Below, piece after piece: positions 24,405 to 36,339 of a stretch of 64,000 bases of DNA. Made by a program: the position numbers and the translations under genes. The notes under the pieces were generated by a model. That model searched no databases. It saw only the letters and a program-made list of their open reading frames with translations, and was not told where the DNA came from. The stretch is from Euryodendron excelsum (lineage: Eukaryota > Streptophyta > Magnoliopsida > Ericales > Pentaphylacaceae). The DNA lies in NCBI GenBank assembly GCA_033060915.1, contig CM065382.1:6148001-6212000 (forward strand). Reading direction: 5' to 3'. Each line of letters opens with the position of its first letter. The first letter of the stretch is position 1.

Positions 24405-25075
24405 TGCCACTCTCACGGTGTGAGTACTTCCGCTACTCGGACGGGGTTGAGTATTTCCGCTACTCTAACGGTGTGAGTACTTCCGCTACTCGGACGGGGT
24501 TGATGATTTGTGAGTATTTCCTCTACTCGAACGGTTCTGTGAGTATTTCCGCTACTCTAACGGTTTGTGAGTATTTTCGCTACTCTAACGGTGCTGTGAG
24601 TATTTCCGCTACTCTAACGGTTCTGCGAGTATTTCCGCTACTCTAACGGTTCTGTGAGTATTTTCGCTACTCTAACGGTTTGGTGAGTATTTCCGCTACT
24701 CTAACGGTTCTGTGAGTATTTCCGCTACTCTAACGGTTCTGTGAGTATTTCCGCTACTCCGACGGTTTTGTGAGTAGTTTTGCTACTCAGACCGTCTCGA
24801 GGAATAAACTGTCTCGAGAGTGGGATTGGAAAGGGGTCTTACCATCTCCGAAGAGACGTGCATAGATTGTGAGTGTTTCCGCCACTCTAACGGTTTTGTG
24901 AGTACTTCCGCTACTTTAACGGTTCTGTGAGTGTTTCCGCCACTCTAACGGTTTTGTGAGTATTTCCGCTACTCTAACGGTTTTATGAGTGTTTCCACCA
25001 CTCTAACGGTTTTGTGAGTGTTTCCGCCACTCTAACGGTTTTGTGAGTAGTTTTGCTACTCGGACCGTCTCGAGG
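24405..25075. repeat. 29-30-bp minisatellite with higher-order structure
   Basis: About twenty copies of a unit like GTGAGTATTTCCGCTACTCT plus AACGGTTCT. The array is broken by a longer segment (about 24770-24880) containing CGTCTCGAGGAATAAACT. The same longer segment recurs at the end of the array (about 25035-25100), so the array itself is duplicated. Confidence -1.
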
Positions 25076-25307
25076 AATAAACTATCTCGAGAGAGGGATT
25101 GGAATTGAAATAAGAAAGGACAATGCCCCTAAGGGCATTTTGGTCATTTTGCCTCTATTTGGGCCTGACAGGCCCGCGAAGCGATAAAAAGATGGAATTT
25201 GGACGTAGAGAAATGGTTTCGATAGGAATATGCCCACCATGACTTGAAAACAAGTTTGGACGGAGTGTAGACTGCCGAGCGGTCAAAAATGGGGTGCTTA
25301 CATCATG

Positions 25308-26750
25308 CTGTTTTTCCATTTGCGTTTTATCTCCCCTTAATGGTGGAAAAAGTGTTTCATCAAAATGACAATCCGCAAAACGTGCAGTGAATACATCTCC
25401 TGTTAAAGGTTCAAGATATCTAATAATAGATGGAGAATCAAAACTAATATAAATCCCAAGTCGACGTTAGGGACCTATCTTAGTACGTTGTGGTGGCGCA
25501 ATTGGTACATATATAGCACAACCAAAAATCCTTAGATGTGAAATATTTGGTTGTTGACCAAAAACAAGTTGTAATGGTGAATATTCATGGTAAGCAGTGG
25601 GTCGGACACGGACTAATGATGCAGCATGCAATATGACATGTCCCCAAGCAGAAGCAAGTAATTTTGTTCTCATAAGTAAAGATCGAGCTATAAACTAAAG
25701 GCGTTTGATAAAAGATTCAGTTAGACCATTTTGTGTGTGTGCATGTGCAATGGGGTGTTCAACATCAATTCCTATAGACATACAATAATCATTAAAAGAT
25801 TGAAATGTAAACTCACCAGCATTATCCAGTCGTATCGACTTAATCGAATAATCTGAAAATTGTGCTCGTAATCTGATAATTTGAGCAAGAAGCCTAACAA
25901 ATGCAACATTACGAGTAGAAAGCAAACAAACATGTGACCATCGAGTGGATGCATCTATTAAAACCATAAAATAACGAAATGGTCCACATGGTGGGTGTAT
26001 CGGCCCACATATATCCCCCTTAATTCTTTGTAAAAAGGTTGGGGATTCAACTATTACTTTTGATGGGGATGGTCTCACAATTAATTTTCCTTATGAACAA
26101 GCGGGACATGTACAATTACTTGTGAAAAGAATCTTCTGGTTCTTTAGCGGATGCCCATGAGAGTTTTCACTTATTCGACGCATCATTGTTGATCCCGGAT
26201 GACAAAGACGATCGTGCCAAAGTATAAAAGCCTTTGAGTCAAAACACTTCTGGTGCATCACTTCAGGTGATCCCAAAATTCTTATAGTTGTATAATATAA
26301 TTCAGAAGAGAAAGTAGCAAATTTTTCTAATATATGCTTCTGGCATGAAACAATAGAAGTAATGTAAAGATATTTTTTATTATCTTCATTTGTTGTTTCA
26401 ATATGATATCCATTACTACGTATATCTTTAAAACTGAGCAAATTCCTTGTAGCTCTAGTTGAATACAAAGCATCATTAATATAGAGTTTTGTTCCTTTTG
26501 GCAACAATATATTGGCTCTTTCGGAACCTTCAATTAATTTTGTATTACTAGATATTGTCTCAACATTATTTTCAGCTAAGGTTAAGCTAACAAAATATTT
26601 TTTCTCTCCAAGAATTGTATGAGTTGTTGCACTGTCTACTAAAAATATATCTCCATCGTTCATCTTGGAAGCTATTAATGCTTTGATAGATTCCATGTTT
26701 CTATACAAAATATGAAATTTCTTATTTGATAAACAAACGAAAACATTCAT
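25308..26750 (-). pseudogene. Copia protease and integrase, broken
   Basis: Minus-strand segments 26750-26091, 26078-25695 and 25673-25467, with further readable similarity to 25308. The protease active-site region reads VDSATTHTIL, with Ala where DSG is usual. The integrase has an H-H-C-C-type zinc region (WHDRLCHPGS, CTCPAC), then the three catalytic acidic positions: GDICGPI, RLDNAGEF and NGLTESF. In-frame stops separate the segments, and the C-terminal end stops at the giant LTR's target duplication. Confidence -1.
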
Positions 26751-26989
26751 ATAATAGAAACATGCTTAGAAAAATATTACACAAGATGACAATAAATTTA
26801 ACAAGACAATAAGATAAACTAGTTGGTGTTGACATTTCCATCACCAATTAAGTGATCTATTTTCCCATCAGGATCTACAAAGAAATCTGAAATATTAAGG
26901 TGCGTGATTTCTACTGAGTCATCAAAGTTTGTGAAATTTATTTCAACAGCTTTTCCTTTATCTTGTGTTGATGCTCGGTAAAAATCTAC

Positions 26990-27893
26990 TTATGGTTTGG
27001 GCGTACGACAAGTACGTGACCAATGCCTTTTCATACCACACCTATAGCAAACATCTTCACAATGTTTGGGAGGTTTATTCTGTAAATCGTTTCCCTTTTC
27101 TTGTTTTGTTTCAGAGTTGGTCCATGAGTTGTTCCACTGCTGGTGGTGTGGTGTAGTATTCTTAACTCGAGAACTTGAAGAAGTATAACTGTTATAACCT
27201 CCACAATAACTTCCACGATGACGAAAAGTATTTCTGCCACGTCCATGACTGCGGCCACGTCCACGACCACGACCACGACCACGTTCATAAAATGAGACCG
27301 CATTCACTTCAAGGAATGGTGTAGAGCCGGTTGGGCGAGACTGGTGGTTTTTTATCAGAAGCTCATTATTTTGTTCAGCCAAAATGAGACATGAAATCAA
27401 TTCTGAATATTTTTTAAAACCCCGCTCTCAATATTGCTGCTGCAGGAGCACATTCGAGACATAAAATGCAGAGTATGTTTTTTCTAACATATCTGCATCA
27501 GTAATCGTTTGCCCACATAATTTTAATTGTGAGCTGATTTTAAATAATGCAGAATTATACTCACTAACAGTTTTGAAATCTTACAACCTTAGGTGCATCT
27601 AATCATAACGAGCTTTGAGGAGAAACATGGTTTTATAGTGCTCATATCTCTCCCTTAAATTTTGCCATAGTGCCAGTGGGTCTTTTACCGTGAGGTATTC
27701 AGTTTTTAATTCTTCATGAATATTATGACGAAGAAATATCATCGCTTTTGCACGATCCAGTTAGGATTCATCATTTTCCTCATTTATAGTGTTTCCAAGG
27801 GCCTTTGTACACAAATGGATCAACTACCCAAGATATATAGTTCTTGTCTAAAATGTCAAGAGCTGTAAATTCTAGCTTCGCGAGATTTGACAT
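26990..27893 (-). pseudogene. Copia gag with zinc knuckle
   Basis: Begins with a Met codon at 27893 followed by SNLAKLEFTALDI, the usual gag start of plant copia elements, then accumulates stops and frameshifts. The clearest segment (27400-26990) has an Arg/Gly-rich stretch (RGRGRGRGRSHGRGR) and a CCHC zinc knuckle, CYRCGMKRHWSRTC. A stop follows directly, so gag and pol are not in one frame now. Confidence -1.
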
Positions 27894-28432
27894 TTTCAGA
27901 ATGCTATACTCCCAAGATAACAAAGTTTTAGAATCACGATAAATTACAAATCCCACACATCCGAATCTAATAAATGTATATTGTTAACACTATGCATCAA
28001 TAGTGAAATCACTATTTAATCACTATTGCTGCATAGTATAATATATAATACGTACATATAAATATATATATTATTATTTTTTGTTGATATTATAACTTTC
28101 AATCTAGACATCAAAATATAGTCAAGTCACATGTCTATGGAAAGGTATTGAAATAAGGATTCCAGATTTATAAATATCATAGGCCAAATATTTACAATCT
28201 GGGAGAAATAAACAAACAAAATTTTAAAAAATTACTATTCATCGCTATTCATCAACTATGCATCACTATTTACCAACTATATAATAAATATAACTTTTGC
28301 CATGAAGTGAAGCGTGAACAGTAAAGAACCCAAAATAAAGGTAAATGAACTGAAATATTAATGAAGTACCTTCACTAATATAATGAAGTACCTTTTTGAT
28401 ATATAAGTATTTAGAGTATCGTGCTGATAACG

Positions 28433-28882
28433 TGTTATAAACTAATGAATTGGCAGCAAACAAAATATTAAAACACAGTATATAAGAAAACTAGTTCTTC
28501 TGGAACTGTTAAATAATAATGAAATAGTTATTCTGGAACTATAGGGATAGATCTTTTTGATTACCCAAGTATGTATTTATTTCATAAGATACAAAATAAA
28601 GACAACATAAAGTTAAATAGATTACCTACACTCTTTGCTTTTCCCTTTCTTCTATTTTCTTTTTCTTCTTTTTTTCACGCTCTTTTCTCTCTCTGTCTTT
28701 TCCGTCTCTCTCTCTCTTTTTCTCTTTCAATCCCTTTCTCTTTCTGTTCTTTCTCTCTCTTTTTTTTTTTTTTTTTTTCTTTCTTCTCTCTCTTCTCTCT
28801 TTCTTTCTTCTGTTTATATAGGCAAATATAGGGATAGGTTACACACACGTGAAGGTCATCCATCGGTCAACATTTCATAACA
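28433..28882 (-). repeat. 5' LTR of the copia element
   Basis: 450 bp, TGTTATAAAC...TTTCATAACA. A minus-strand TATA-like TATATAAACAG (about 28810-28820) precedes a CT-rich block (about 28630-28805). The flanking ACTTA follows at 28883-28887. Confidence -1.
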
Positions 28883-28887
28883 ACTTA

Positions 28888-29250
28888 TAGATTGTATCCG
28901 TTCTCATTTTTTATGGTTTTGAGAGCACATAACAATTTTATACTATTAATGACCATTATACTTGGTTCATTTTGGTACAGTTTTTTTCCAAACTTTTTCG
29001 ACTGGTCTTTGTTGACTTATAAGCAAGAAAAGTATATTTTTTCAGTTTTTTTTTCTAATTTTTATTTTTTTTCCTTATCTTGCCTTATAAAAGCAAAAAA
29101 AAAAAAAAAAACTAAAAAAATATAGTTTTTGGGGGCTAAATTTAAGCTCGAAGCCTACTTCACTTCAGTTCTTCTAACAACGACTATTTGAATCATGTGC
29201 CAACAAGTTAAGCCTACTGCCTATATGATATGAGTATGGTCATGATCATG
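28888..29250. other. Upstream region of the ARID gene
   Basis: AT-rich, with poly-T and poly-A tracts (about 29090-29115). No coding sequence. It ends in the TATA box described next. Confidence -1.
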
Positions 29251-29626
29251 TATATATAACTCGGGGTCGCCAAAGGCTCTCTGTTTGGTTAGTTAATTCA
29301 GTTAGTCTCTGCCATTTGCAGAGCGGTCTCTCATTCTCATTGCCTGGTTATTGAACATCGTTTCAATTCTCTCGTTGATAATCATCAACTAGAAACAACC
29401 GAAACTGCGAATCTCTCTCTTTCTGGGTATGTGATTCTTGATTCTCTAAATCTTTGATACGTATTTTACATTTGTCCACAGAAGAAAGAAAGAAGAAAGC
29501 AATGCGTACGTTCTTCATCTTTCATGGGTTTCTCTCATCTTTCATCATGGAATTGGAGGGACCATTTGGTCCTGAATTTTATGTTACTCTCTTGGCCCTC
29601 ATTGCCAAAGATGAAGTCTAGAATTT

Positions 29627-29674
<48 letters not shown>

Positions 29675-29992
29675 TCTGTTTTCTCATCAGACACGATTTG
29701 GGTCTCGAATTTCTTTTAGCTTCAATCAGTTTCCTACTAAAGTTCTCTCCCATATTCTTTATAATGTGTTGGAATTGTCACTTCGCAGTCGAGCCCTCCT
29801 GTTTGCTATTGAGTTCTCTTCAATTGCATTTGTCTGTGCTATTATTTTCTTGCTACTTTTGACAGTGTTCTTGAATTTCTTGCACTTTGATTGCAGTTAA
29901 TAACTTGTTGCCTCTTCTAATTCTTGTTTTGATCACGAGTTTGCACATTGACAGAGACAAAAGCTTCCATCTGAGCAAGATTAAATCAAGAG
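29251..29992 (+). promoter_or_regulatory. TATA box, leader exon and leader intron of the ARID gene
   Basis: TATATATAA at 29251-29259 sits about 30 bp before a pyrimidine/purine mix where transcription probably starts. A good donor (CTGG/GTATGT) at about 29427 and an acceptor near 29955 (TTGACAG) suggest one intron of about 530 bp in the 5' UTR. That intron carries a (GA)n microsatellite at 29631-29669. The site choices are inference. Confidence -1.
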
Positions 29993-30259
29993 ATGGCCGA
30001 ACAGGGTGGACGGCCCGAAGGTGGAGGAACGGGGCAGAGGGTTTTGGCGGCAACCTCCGTGTCCGCCGTGAGACAATCACCTCGAGGCCGACCTGGCCGC
30101 AACACCAACCCTAACCCCGTAGAATCATACCAGAGGGTGGTAAGGGATCCGGATCTCTTCAGACAAACTCTGGAGAATGTACATGCTCTCGAGGGGAAAA
30201 CTTTGCAGTAAGTCTTGTCTAAACGTTGGAGTTTGGACAATCAGATACAATATACATAT

Positions 30260-30307
<48 letters not shown>

Positions 30308-33300
30308 GAACGCAGCTGCTAATTATTTGATTTGAAGACGTTTAGTTATCTGCTAATTGTCCCAATTTGTTTGCAAATTCAAATAAATTAATTATAGTTG
30401 TCTTGTTGAGGACTTCAGTAGCAACCCTGTTGCGACATGAAGTTTATATCAGCACCCCTCTTTTTAAGTCAAATGCTCTGTTTGGTTTCTAAGAAAGATT
30501 TTGAATGTTGAAATCTTTATGTTGTGTTTGGATTTTAAATTTGTGAAGGAAAAAAAATAAATAAAATAAGAGAATGAAGTGAAAGATAGAATTTTATTTT
30601 TTCATTGTTTTGTTGTGTTAGGAAAAATGAAAAAAAATTAATAGGTATTTGTGAAAACAATCTATTTTATGTTTAATTACCCATAAAAAATGATTAAGTA
30701 GCTAATTATCTTTTTCATTTTCCTCTCCTTCTCTATCAAACTCTTCCCACTTTCACTCTGCAAAGAAACTGAATTGAAATTTGTCTGTGCTCAAGCTTGT
30801 CCTGAAGAAGTGCTAAAGACCCCGTACAGGTTCTTGGCAGTTCACCAACTGATCTAGCCATAGTTGAATCTTAGTTCCAGTCTGGTTGTTATCATGATAA
30901 AAACACTTCATAATAATGTATCTATCCATATTGGGAATTGTTTGGGCAAGACATAAGAGAGAGAGAGAGAGAGAGAGATGAAGTGTGTGTGGACAACCAC
31001 ATGAAGAAGTTACACTTAATTTAATTTTTCCCCGTTCATCATTAAAGACTGCTTATTTGTTTGTCTTTACTACTCACAGAGTCCCTGTTCTGGGGGGTAA
31101 GGAGCTAGACTTGCACAAGCTTTTCGTGGAAGTAACTATTCGAGGTGGAATACATAAGGTGAGATCAGCTAAATTTTTCTAGTGTGCAGATATTGTGTAA
31201 AATTCCAGTTTGTAGTTCTGTCCAAATTCCATGCTCTGTTTGAAATGCTCAAAACAAGAGATTAAATGAGAAACAGCTCATCAAAATTAGAAGCCCAAGC
31301 ATTCCACTTCTGTCAAAAAATTTCCTACCATGTCTGCTACTGTGTCAATGGCTTAACACCTTTAGAATGATTAAACTCCCCATGTCATCGTCCCTGTTAT
31401 TCTGGCCAAACATGCAGGTTGTTGAGGACAAGAAATTGGATGAAGTTTTTGCTGCTTTTCCCGAAACTGGAGACGCTGATTCACTGCTTCAATTCTACAA
31501 ATCGTTGCTTCATTCGTACGAGCAGCTTTTTTTCCTAGGTAGAGGTCACAAATTTTCAGCTCTTTTAGCCATGTTCTTATGCCAGACAGGTTTCAGCTCA
31601 ATACTGAGGGGCTGTGCTGCAGCAGGAGTTCTTTTTGTTGAGGAAACAAAAAAACTGAGCAGTTGAGCTGTCTTTTAACACTCCAAATATCTTTCAGGTC
31701 CTGAGCCAGTTTCATCTGCAAGAATCGACTCAGATCAAGGGGTTGCTGGACCAGAGCTACCTCCGACAGAAGATCCACTTGTTTCTACTCAACAGAGAGA
31801 GTTGGATAATTTTTCAGCACCCTTGACGAGGTCATTTGTAAGACCAGTCCCGGATCTGTATAGCAATGCCATGAGCTTTAACTTTCGCCCAACTGGTCAG
31901 TGCAAAAAACACTCATTACACCTTTAATACTTTTTCTGAAATATCTCTATATCCATCAAATTGAAAACTTTTCTCAGCTCTGCTGCCACATTCACCTCCA
32001 GAAATGGTTCCGGTGCAATGGATAGATAGACAAATGCAACTACCGACAGAAGCTCAAGTGGTTCCTTTTCACTCATCTAGTTCATACAGAGAACCAGCTC
32101 CAAATCAATACCAAAATGCAATACGCTGGAATTCTCCTTCCACTGGTGAGTGTACCCAATTTTTGTTCTTTGTTTATGATGTTAGGGGGCTCTCTCTGAA
32201 TAATACTCAAAAGTAGATTTCTCAGTTTCTCAACCAAGTTCATCAGCAGGAAGGATTCTGTTTGGAAGCATATTTCAACAAGGGCAACCACTTGTAGAAG
32301 CACCAGTTGTTGCTAGTCAACAAAGGGAGCTAAATCATCTTTTAGCCCTGCAGTCAAATTTATTAGAAAGACAATATCAAGTCCAGTATAACAATGGCAT
32401 ACAAGGGAACTCTACCTTCTCTGGTGGGTGCAGAGAGATTCTTTTCTTGCTTTGATAGCTTATGGCGCTGTCTCCAAAGCTATAATTCTCACTCCAGAAA
32501 TTTCTTTCAGTTTCTCAGCCAAGGGCATCTGCAAGAAGGTTTACAGTTCAAGGAGGAATTGGACGAGGGCAACCACCAGCGGATGCTCGAGTTCTTTCTA
32601 GTCAACAGAGAGGGCTAAACAACTGTATTGCACCTTTACCAAACTCATTTGAGAATCTGTTTCTAGGTCAATGTACCAATCCCCTTGGTCAGTTCTCACC
32701 CTCTGCTGGTGGGTATGGAGAAATTCTATGCTTTCGTTTGCATGTTATTATATTTACAGCTATTACTCTGGATATATTTCCTAGCTCCTCAGCCAAGTTC
32801 ACTTGCAGGAACAATTTTGGTACAAGATTTGGTTACACTGGGTGCATCATCAGCAGAAGCTCATGTTAGTGGTTTTCAACAAAGAGTGCAGAATAGATCT
32901 GATACTTGGATGAATTCATCAGCAGGACTACTAGGGGCTCAGTACACCTTAGCCATGCCTCGGAGCTCTCCCTATACTGGTGACTCTCCATTATTCCATA
33001 GTAGTTGTTACAGTGTAGTGTTCCTTAAAGTATTGAGTCATTTCTGAAGTTCTCACTCTAATTCATTGTGCAGCACATGAACCCCGTTTGACCACGAGAA
33101 GGGGGCCGGCTCAGTACCCACGAGGCGGATGCAGCGTTCCCTCTGCAGGTGGGTTTGTGAAGCTTATGCTTTTTATAAGGCCTTCAGATATCTCTAACTC
33201 TATTAACTCCAACTTATTGCAGCTCATGCACAGAGCTCACATGCAAATCCAGTAGTAGCTCATGAACCCGGTTTGACAATGAGAATGGGGCCAGCTCAGT

Positions 33301-34846
33301 ACTCAAGAGGCAGATGGACCATTCCCTCTGCAGGTGAGTGTGCAGAACTGCTACTATTTCTAAGTACTTCAGTTATCTCTAGCACTATTAACTCCAAATT
33401 TTTGCAGCTCATGCACGGAGCTCACATGCAAATCCTGTAGTAATTCATTGGGAAATAGAACCAAAATTTCCATCACCCGGAGATCAAGTCACTGCAAGGC
33501 AGCAGAGACAAGTTACCGACTTATTGCGTGCAGGTTTGTCTTCAACCACCAACACAATGCAATGAGTAGACTCTAATTTACAGAATAAGAAAGGGTGCAT
33601 CTCAAAAATTAAAAAGTCAAGCTGGTCCAAAGTCAATCAAATATTATGTCCTTGGTGAACCAAAAATTTCCTTTATGCATTTATATGTATATTGATAAAT
33701 TCTTAATACATTTATATCGGAGCAGTATACTATATTTGCTTCAATTGGAAAAAGCTAAAACTAAGAGCTAGACTCATAGAAAAAACAACTCCCGACCAAT
33801 ATGTCAGCATTTATCTTTCCTAACAAAATTTGAAACACGACACATACACACAGACTCATCAATCATGTTATATTTGAGGGGAAAAAGAACTACCACAGGA
33901 ATGGGTTAGTTACCAATCACATTGACATAACACCGGCTTGCTTAAGAAGGCAGCCATAAAGACATATGAATTTCATATAGAGAATTGATTTTCCTATATA
34001 AAAAAAAAAAGAACATAAGTAAAAATAAACGTTTTCAGAAGCTTTTCAAGACATTCTGTGCTTTTGGACCATAGTCCTAATTAGCAGGCCAGGTCTTGCT
34101 GTTCCTGAGCAACCACTAAGTTGACTTAAAACTATAGTCTAACATATTACTGACTTAAAACTACAGTCTAATGCTTTTTTTATTTTCCATGTAGTATCAG
34201 GGAGTGTTCCATCTACTAATTCTAATGCAGCTGGTGTTATTGAACAAGAAATTGACAAAGCGGAGAAGAATAACACAACAACAAGAGATCCTGGCCCTTG
34301 GAGACATCCACAACCTCCATCTAATATCTTCTTCAGTGAACAGTTTGCTCGACAAGATCATGTCAGAAAGAGACCCTACCTTTTTAGTTACAAACTCTGT
34401 GTCTGCTTCATTTTCTATAATAAATTTGCCCGTAGCACAGTCTTTCGTATTCTATTTCTTCAGTCATAATGTTGATTCTGGAAAACAGGATTTGGCTACC
34501 CATTCCCCAGCCAACAGCATTGACACATTCCTTGTTCCTACTATATGTTCTGTCCAAGGAATTAATGTTCATTATTTATACAACCAGTGGTGGTTTAATT
34601 TCGCCATTTAAATTACAGGTTTATGAGCAGAAAGCCAAAGCGGATAGCGAGATGGAGCACAGGAGGCAAGCTGAAATACACAGCCATGTGGAAGTAAGTG
34701 AGGAAGTTGGAGATAATTTTGGCGGGTGTGATTCGATAGGTGGCAATGCTGCAAATGAGGATACAGATCCTGAGGTAGGAGAAGTAGAGTATTATCTTGA
34801 GGTTCTGCACAAGCTCACACAAGGAGAGAGGAAAGGACCAAAATGA
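29993..34846 (+). CDS. ARID-domain protein with duplicated exons and truncated HMG box
   Basis: Thirteen exons with GT-AG borders join in frame to 692 residues: 29993-30207, 31080-31158, 31418-31538, 31698-31895, 31978-32145, 32226-32423, 32511-32708, 32785-32979, 33074-33148, 33223-33333, 33408-33533, 34195-34361, 34619-34846. Residues about 45-139 are an ARID DNA-binding domain (VPVLGGKELDLHKLFVEV, RGG, LHSYEQLFFL), closest to plant ARID-HMG proteins. The middle (about 139-561) is Gln/Ser/Pro-rich and repetitive. The end keeps only HMG-box edges: NIFFSEQFARQ, then VYEQKAKADSEME after an intron at the usual family position; the central helix is missing. A nuclear DNA-binding role is inferred from the family. 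Intron 1 holds a (CA)n(TA)n microsatellite (about 30262-30307). Alternatives: a pseudogene in decay, or an unrecognised extra exon in 34362-34618. Confidence -1.
31698..33533 (+). repeat. Array of duplicated phase-1 symmetric exons
   Basis: Eight consecutive exons of the ARID gene all begin and end in phase 1 (lengths 198, 168, 198, 198, 195, 75, 111, 126 bp, all divisible by 3). Exons at 32226, 32511 and 32785 share the pattern S/PQPxxxA...A.V...QQR, and 31698 shows it more weakly. Exons at 33074, 33223 and 33408 share AHEP/AHA.SSHANPVV and GPAQY.RG. Introns between related exons are also alike (for example both start GTGGGT and continue GA-rich; the introns at 33149 and 33334 both end with a TATTAACTCCAA phrase). 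Confidence -1.
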
Positions 34847-35570
34847 TGCCCAATCAAGGATCATGGCTGCAGCAATGCCCTCCCAGTTAGAGCAATGGAG
34901 GATTTCAGGTAATGGAAGGACTAAATAATAAAGAGGACAGCTTGATTACAAAATGGAAAATTCAGGTCTTAATTCAGGAGCTCAGTGAGTATCATTTCCT
35001 CTGCATCCTTCCAAATTATAATTCTCTGATTAGTAATATGCATTAGAGTTGGTTATTTTGACAATTGAAGGACTCAAACTTCAGAGGAAAAAGGTTTTAA
35101 GGCACTACTAAGTAAGGAATAAATCGTTGATGTAGGGGTAAGGCCCTTCACTTTACTTTAAGCATTTGGTGTTAATCACAGACCAATATTATTCTCTTTT
35201 ATTTTTTGTTTTAAATATGATTCTCATTCTTTTCTTTTGCACAAGTAAGATCAGAACAAGCACTTTTTCTCATTTTCCCACTAAATTCAAGAAAAAAAAA
35301 AAAAAAGAAGAAGAAGAAAACTAATGAAATAAACTTAGTTACATCACAGTAATTGACGGACCTTACGAGTAGGCTCCCAACGAAGGGCGGCAATACGTGT
35401 CCGGAGAGGGACGCCGGTTAACTGGCGGCGGCTTTGGATTGATGGGACCGGAGAGGACGCCATAGGTGTCTTGGCGCCACGGCGAAGTGCGAACCATAGA
35501 ATCAATGGACCGGCGGAAATGTGTAGTGTTACTATTATCAGTCACGGTGGGCACTGATGTGGCAACACTA

Positions 35571-35860
35571 GTGGTTAGTCAAAATGTTAGAGGTGGACCA
35601 GTGGAAAGAAGCCACGCAAGAAGGGAAAGGATGCAGGTTTGGCTTTACAATTATTGTGTCACTATTGGGCTTTTCTTTCTAGGCTGCCACATTGTCCAGT
35701 TAGAGGTGGACCGCATGTTGGGCTTGAATCAATGGATCTCCAGTCTCAACCCAAACAAACAACGGGCTTACCTTTTCCTTATCGTAACTGTAGACCTCCA
35801 CTCCCCAAAGGGCCCGACCAAATGAAACAGCTTTGGAATTTTTTTTTACTAGTGTGAACA
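35571..35860 (+). repeat. Dispersed UGT-flank repeat, copy 1
   Basis: Shares long phrases with 36340-36541, 56214-56520 and 61266-61535, including AGAAGGGAAAGGAT, GGGCTTTTCTTTCT, CCAGTTAGAGGTGGACCGCA and GGGCCCGACCAAATGAA. It shows no convincing coding potential. Confidence -1.
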
Positions 35861-36339
35861 ATGGAGGGATAAGATAATTTTCACTCAATAATTTAAAGAA
35901 GGAGAATCTTAAAAAAAAAAAAATTTTTTTTTTAACCAATTGGTTTTCTTGGTTTTTCTTTGAGAGATGAATAATTCGATTTTTGTTAAGCACAAGAATT
36001 GAGAGCAAATATTGGAGGGGGGAGGGGGGCACGGTCTCATTAGTATTTTAGATATTTACAATAGAATATAATAAATTGACTTTCCAAAATTCAAAAACTT
36101 TTACTTTGATCCCTCTAAAATTTAAAATATTTTACTTTGACCCCTTATCACAAATCTTCGTCCACCAATAATAGTAAGAAATTTATTTTTTGTGATTACC
36201 ATAATCTCGACATAGAGGATTTGTCTTAAAGTGAACTGAGAAGGAAATTAGTTGAGATATGTACAAATTTAGTTAAGATATGTGTAAGCTGGTCAAGAGA
36301 CTCTTAACCATTGACCCAAAAAGAATATGAAAAAAAAAA

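Larger units (their letters stand above)
19521..25302 (-). mobile_element. Giant solo LTR (5.8 kb), Ty3/gypsy Tat/Ogre-like
   Basis: The plus strand reads TGTTGCGCCC...GGGGTGCTTACA with the flanking 5-bp duplication TCATG (19516-19520 and 25303-25307). No polyprotein is present. Phrases near the left end (GGAGTCGCCACCTAA, then GGTTGCCTACGTATCCCTTT at about 20280) are familiar from Tat/Ogre LTRs, and multi-kilobase LTRs are characteristic of that lineage; this is recalled, not searched. A TATAAATA box on the minus strand (22981-22988) suggests that the LTR is in minus orientation. Inside are a purine-rich block, a GGCGCC palindrome cluster, a 157-bp array and a 29-bp minisatellite, listed separately. 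Confidence -1.
14796..28882 (-). mobile_element. Ty1/copia retrotransposon, degenerate, split by two nested solo LTRs
   Basis: Two direct LTRs (14796-15260 and 28433-28882) begin TGTTATAAAC and end TTTCATAACA. The whole is flanked by the 5-bp duplication ACTTA (14791-14795 and 28883-28887). Internal protein relics read on the minus strand in copia order: gag with zinc knuckle, protease, integrase, reverse transcriptase, RNase H. A possible primer-binding region follows the 5' LTR on the minus strand (CGTTATCAGCACGATA, about 28417-28432), and a polypurine stretch (AATAGGGAG) precedes the 3' LTR at about 15261-15270. Two foreign elements with their own target duplications interrupt it (17257-19082, 19521-25302). 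Removing them leaves about 6.5 kb. Stops, frameshifts and LTR mismatches mean it is old and cannot move by itself. Confidence -1.

Noticed and set aside
24398..24646. Possible CRISPR-like array of regularly spaced repeats
   Set aside because: Units are head-to-tail minisatellite copies without unique spacers, inside a plant LTR; not a CRISPR array.
35466..35857. Open frames at 35466-35857 suggesting a small gene
   Set aside because: They coincide with dispersed flank repeat copy 1, and the frames are not kept in the other three copies.
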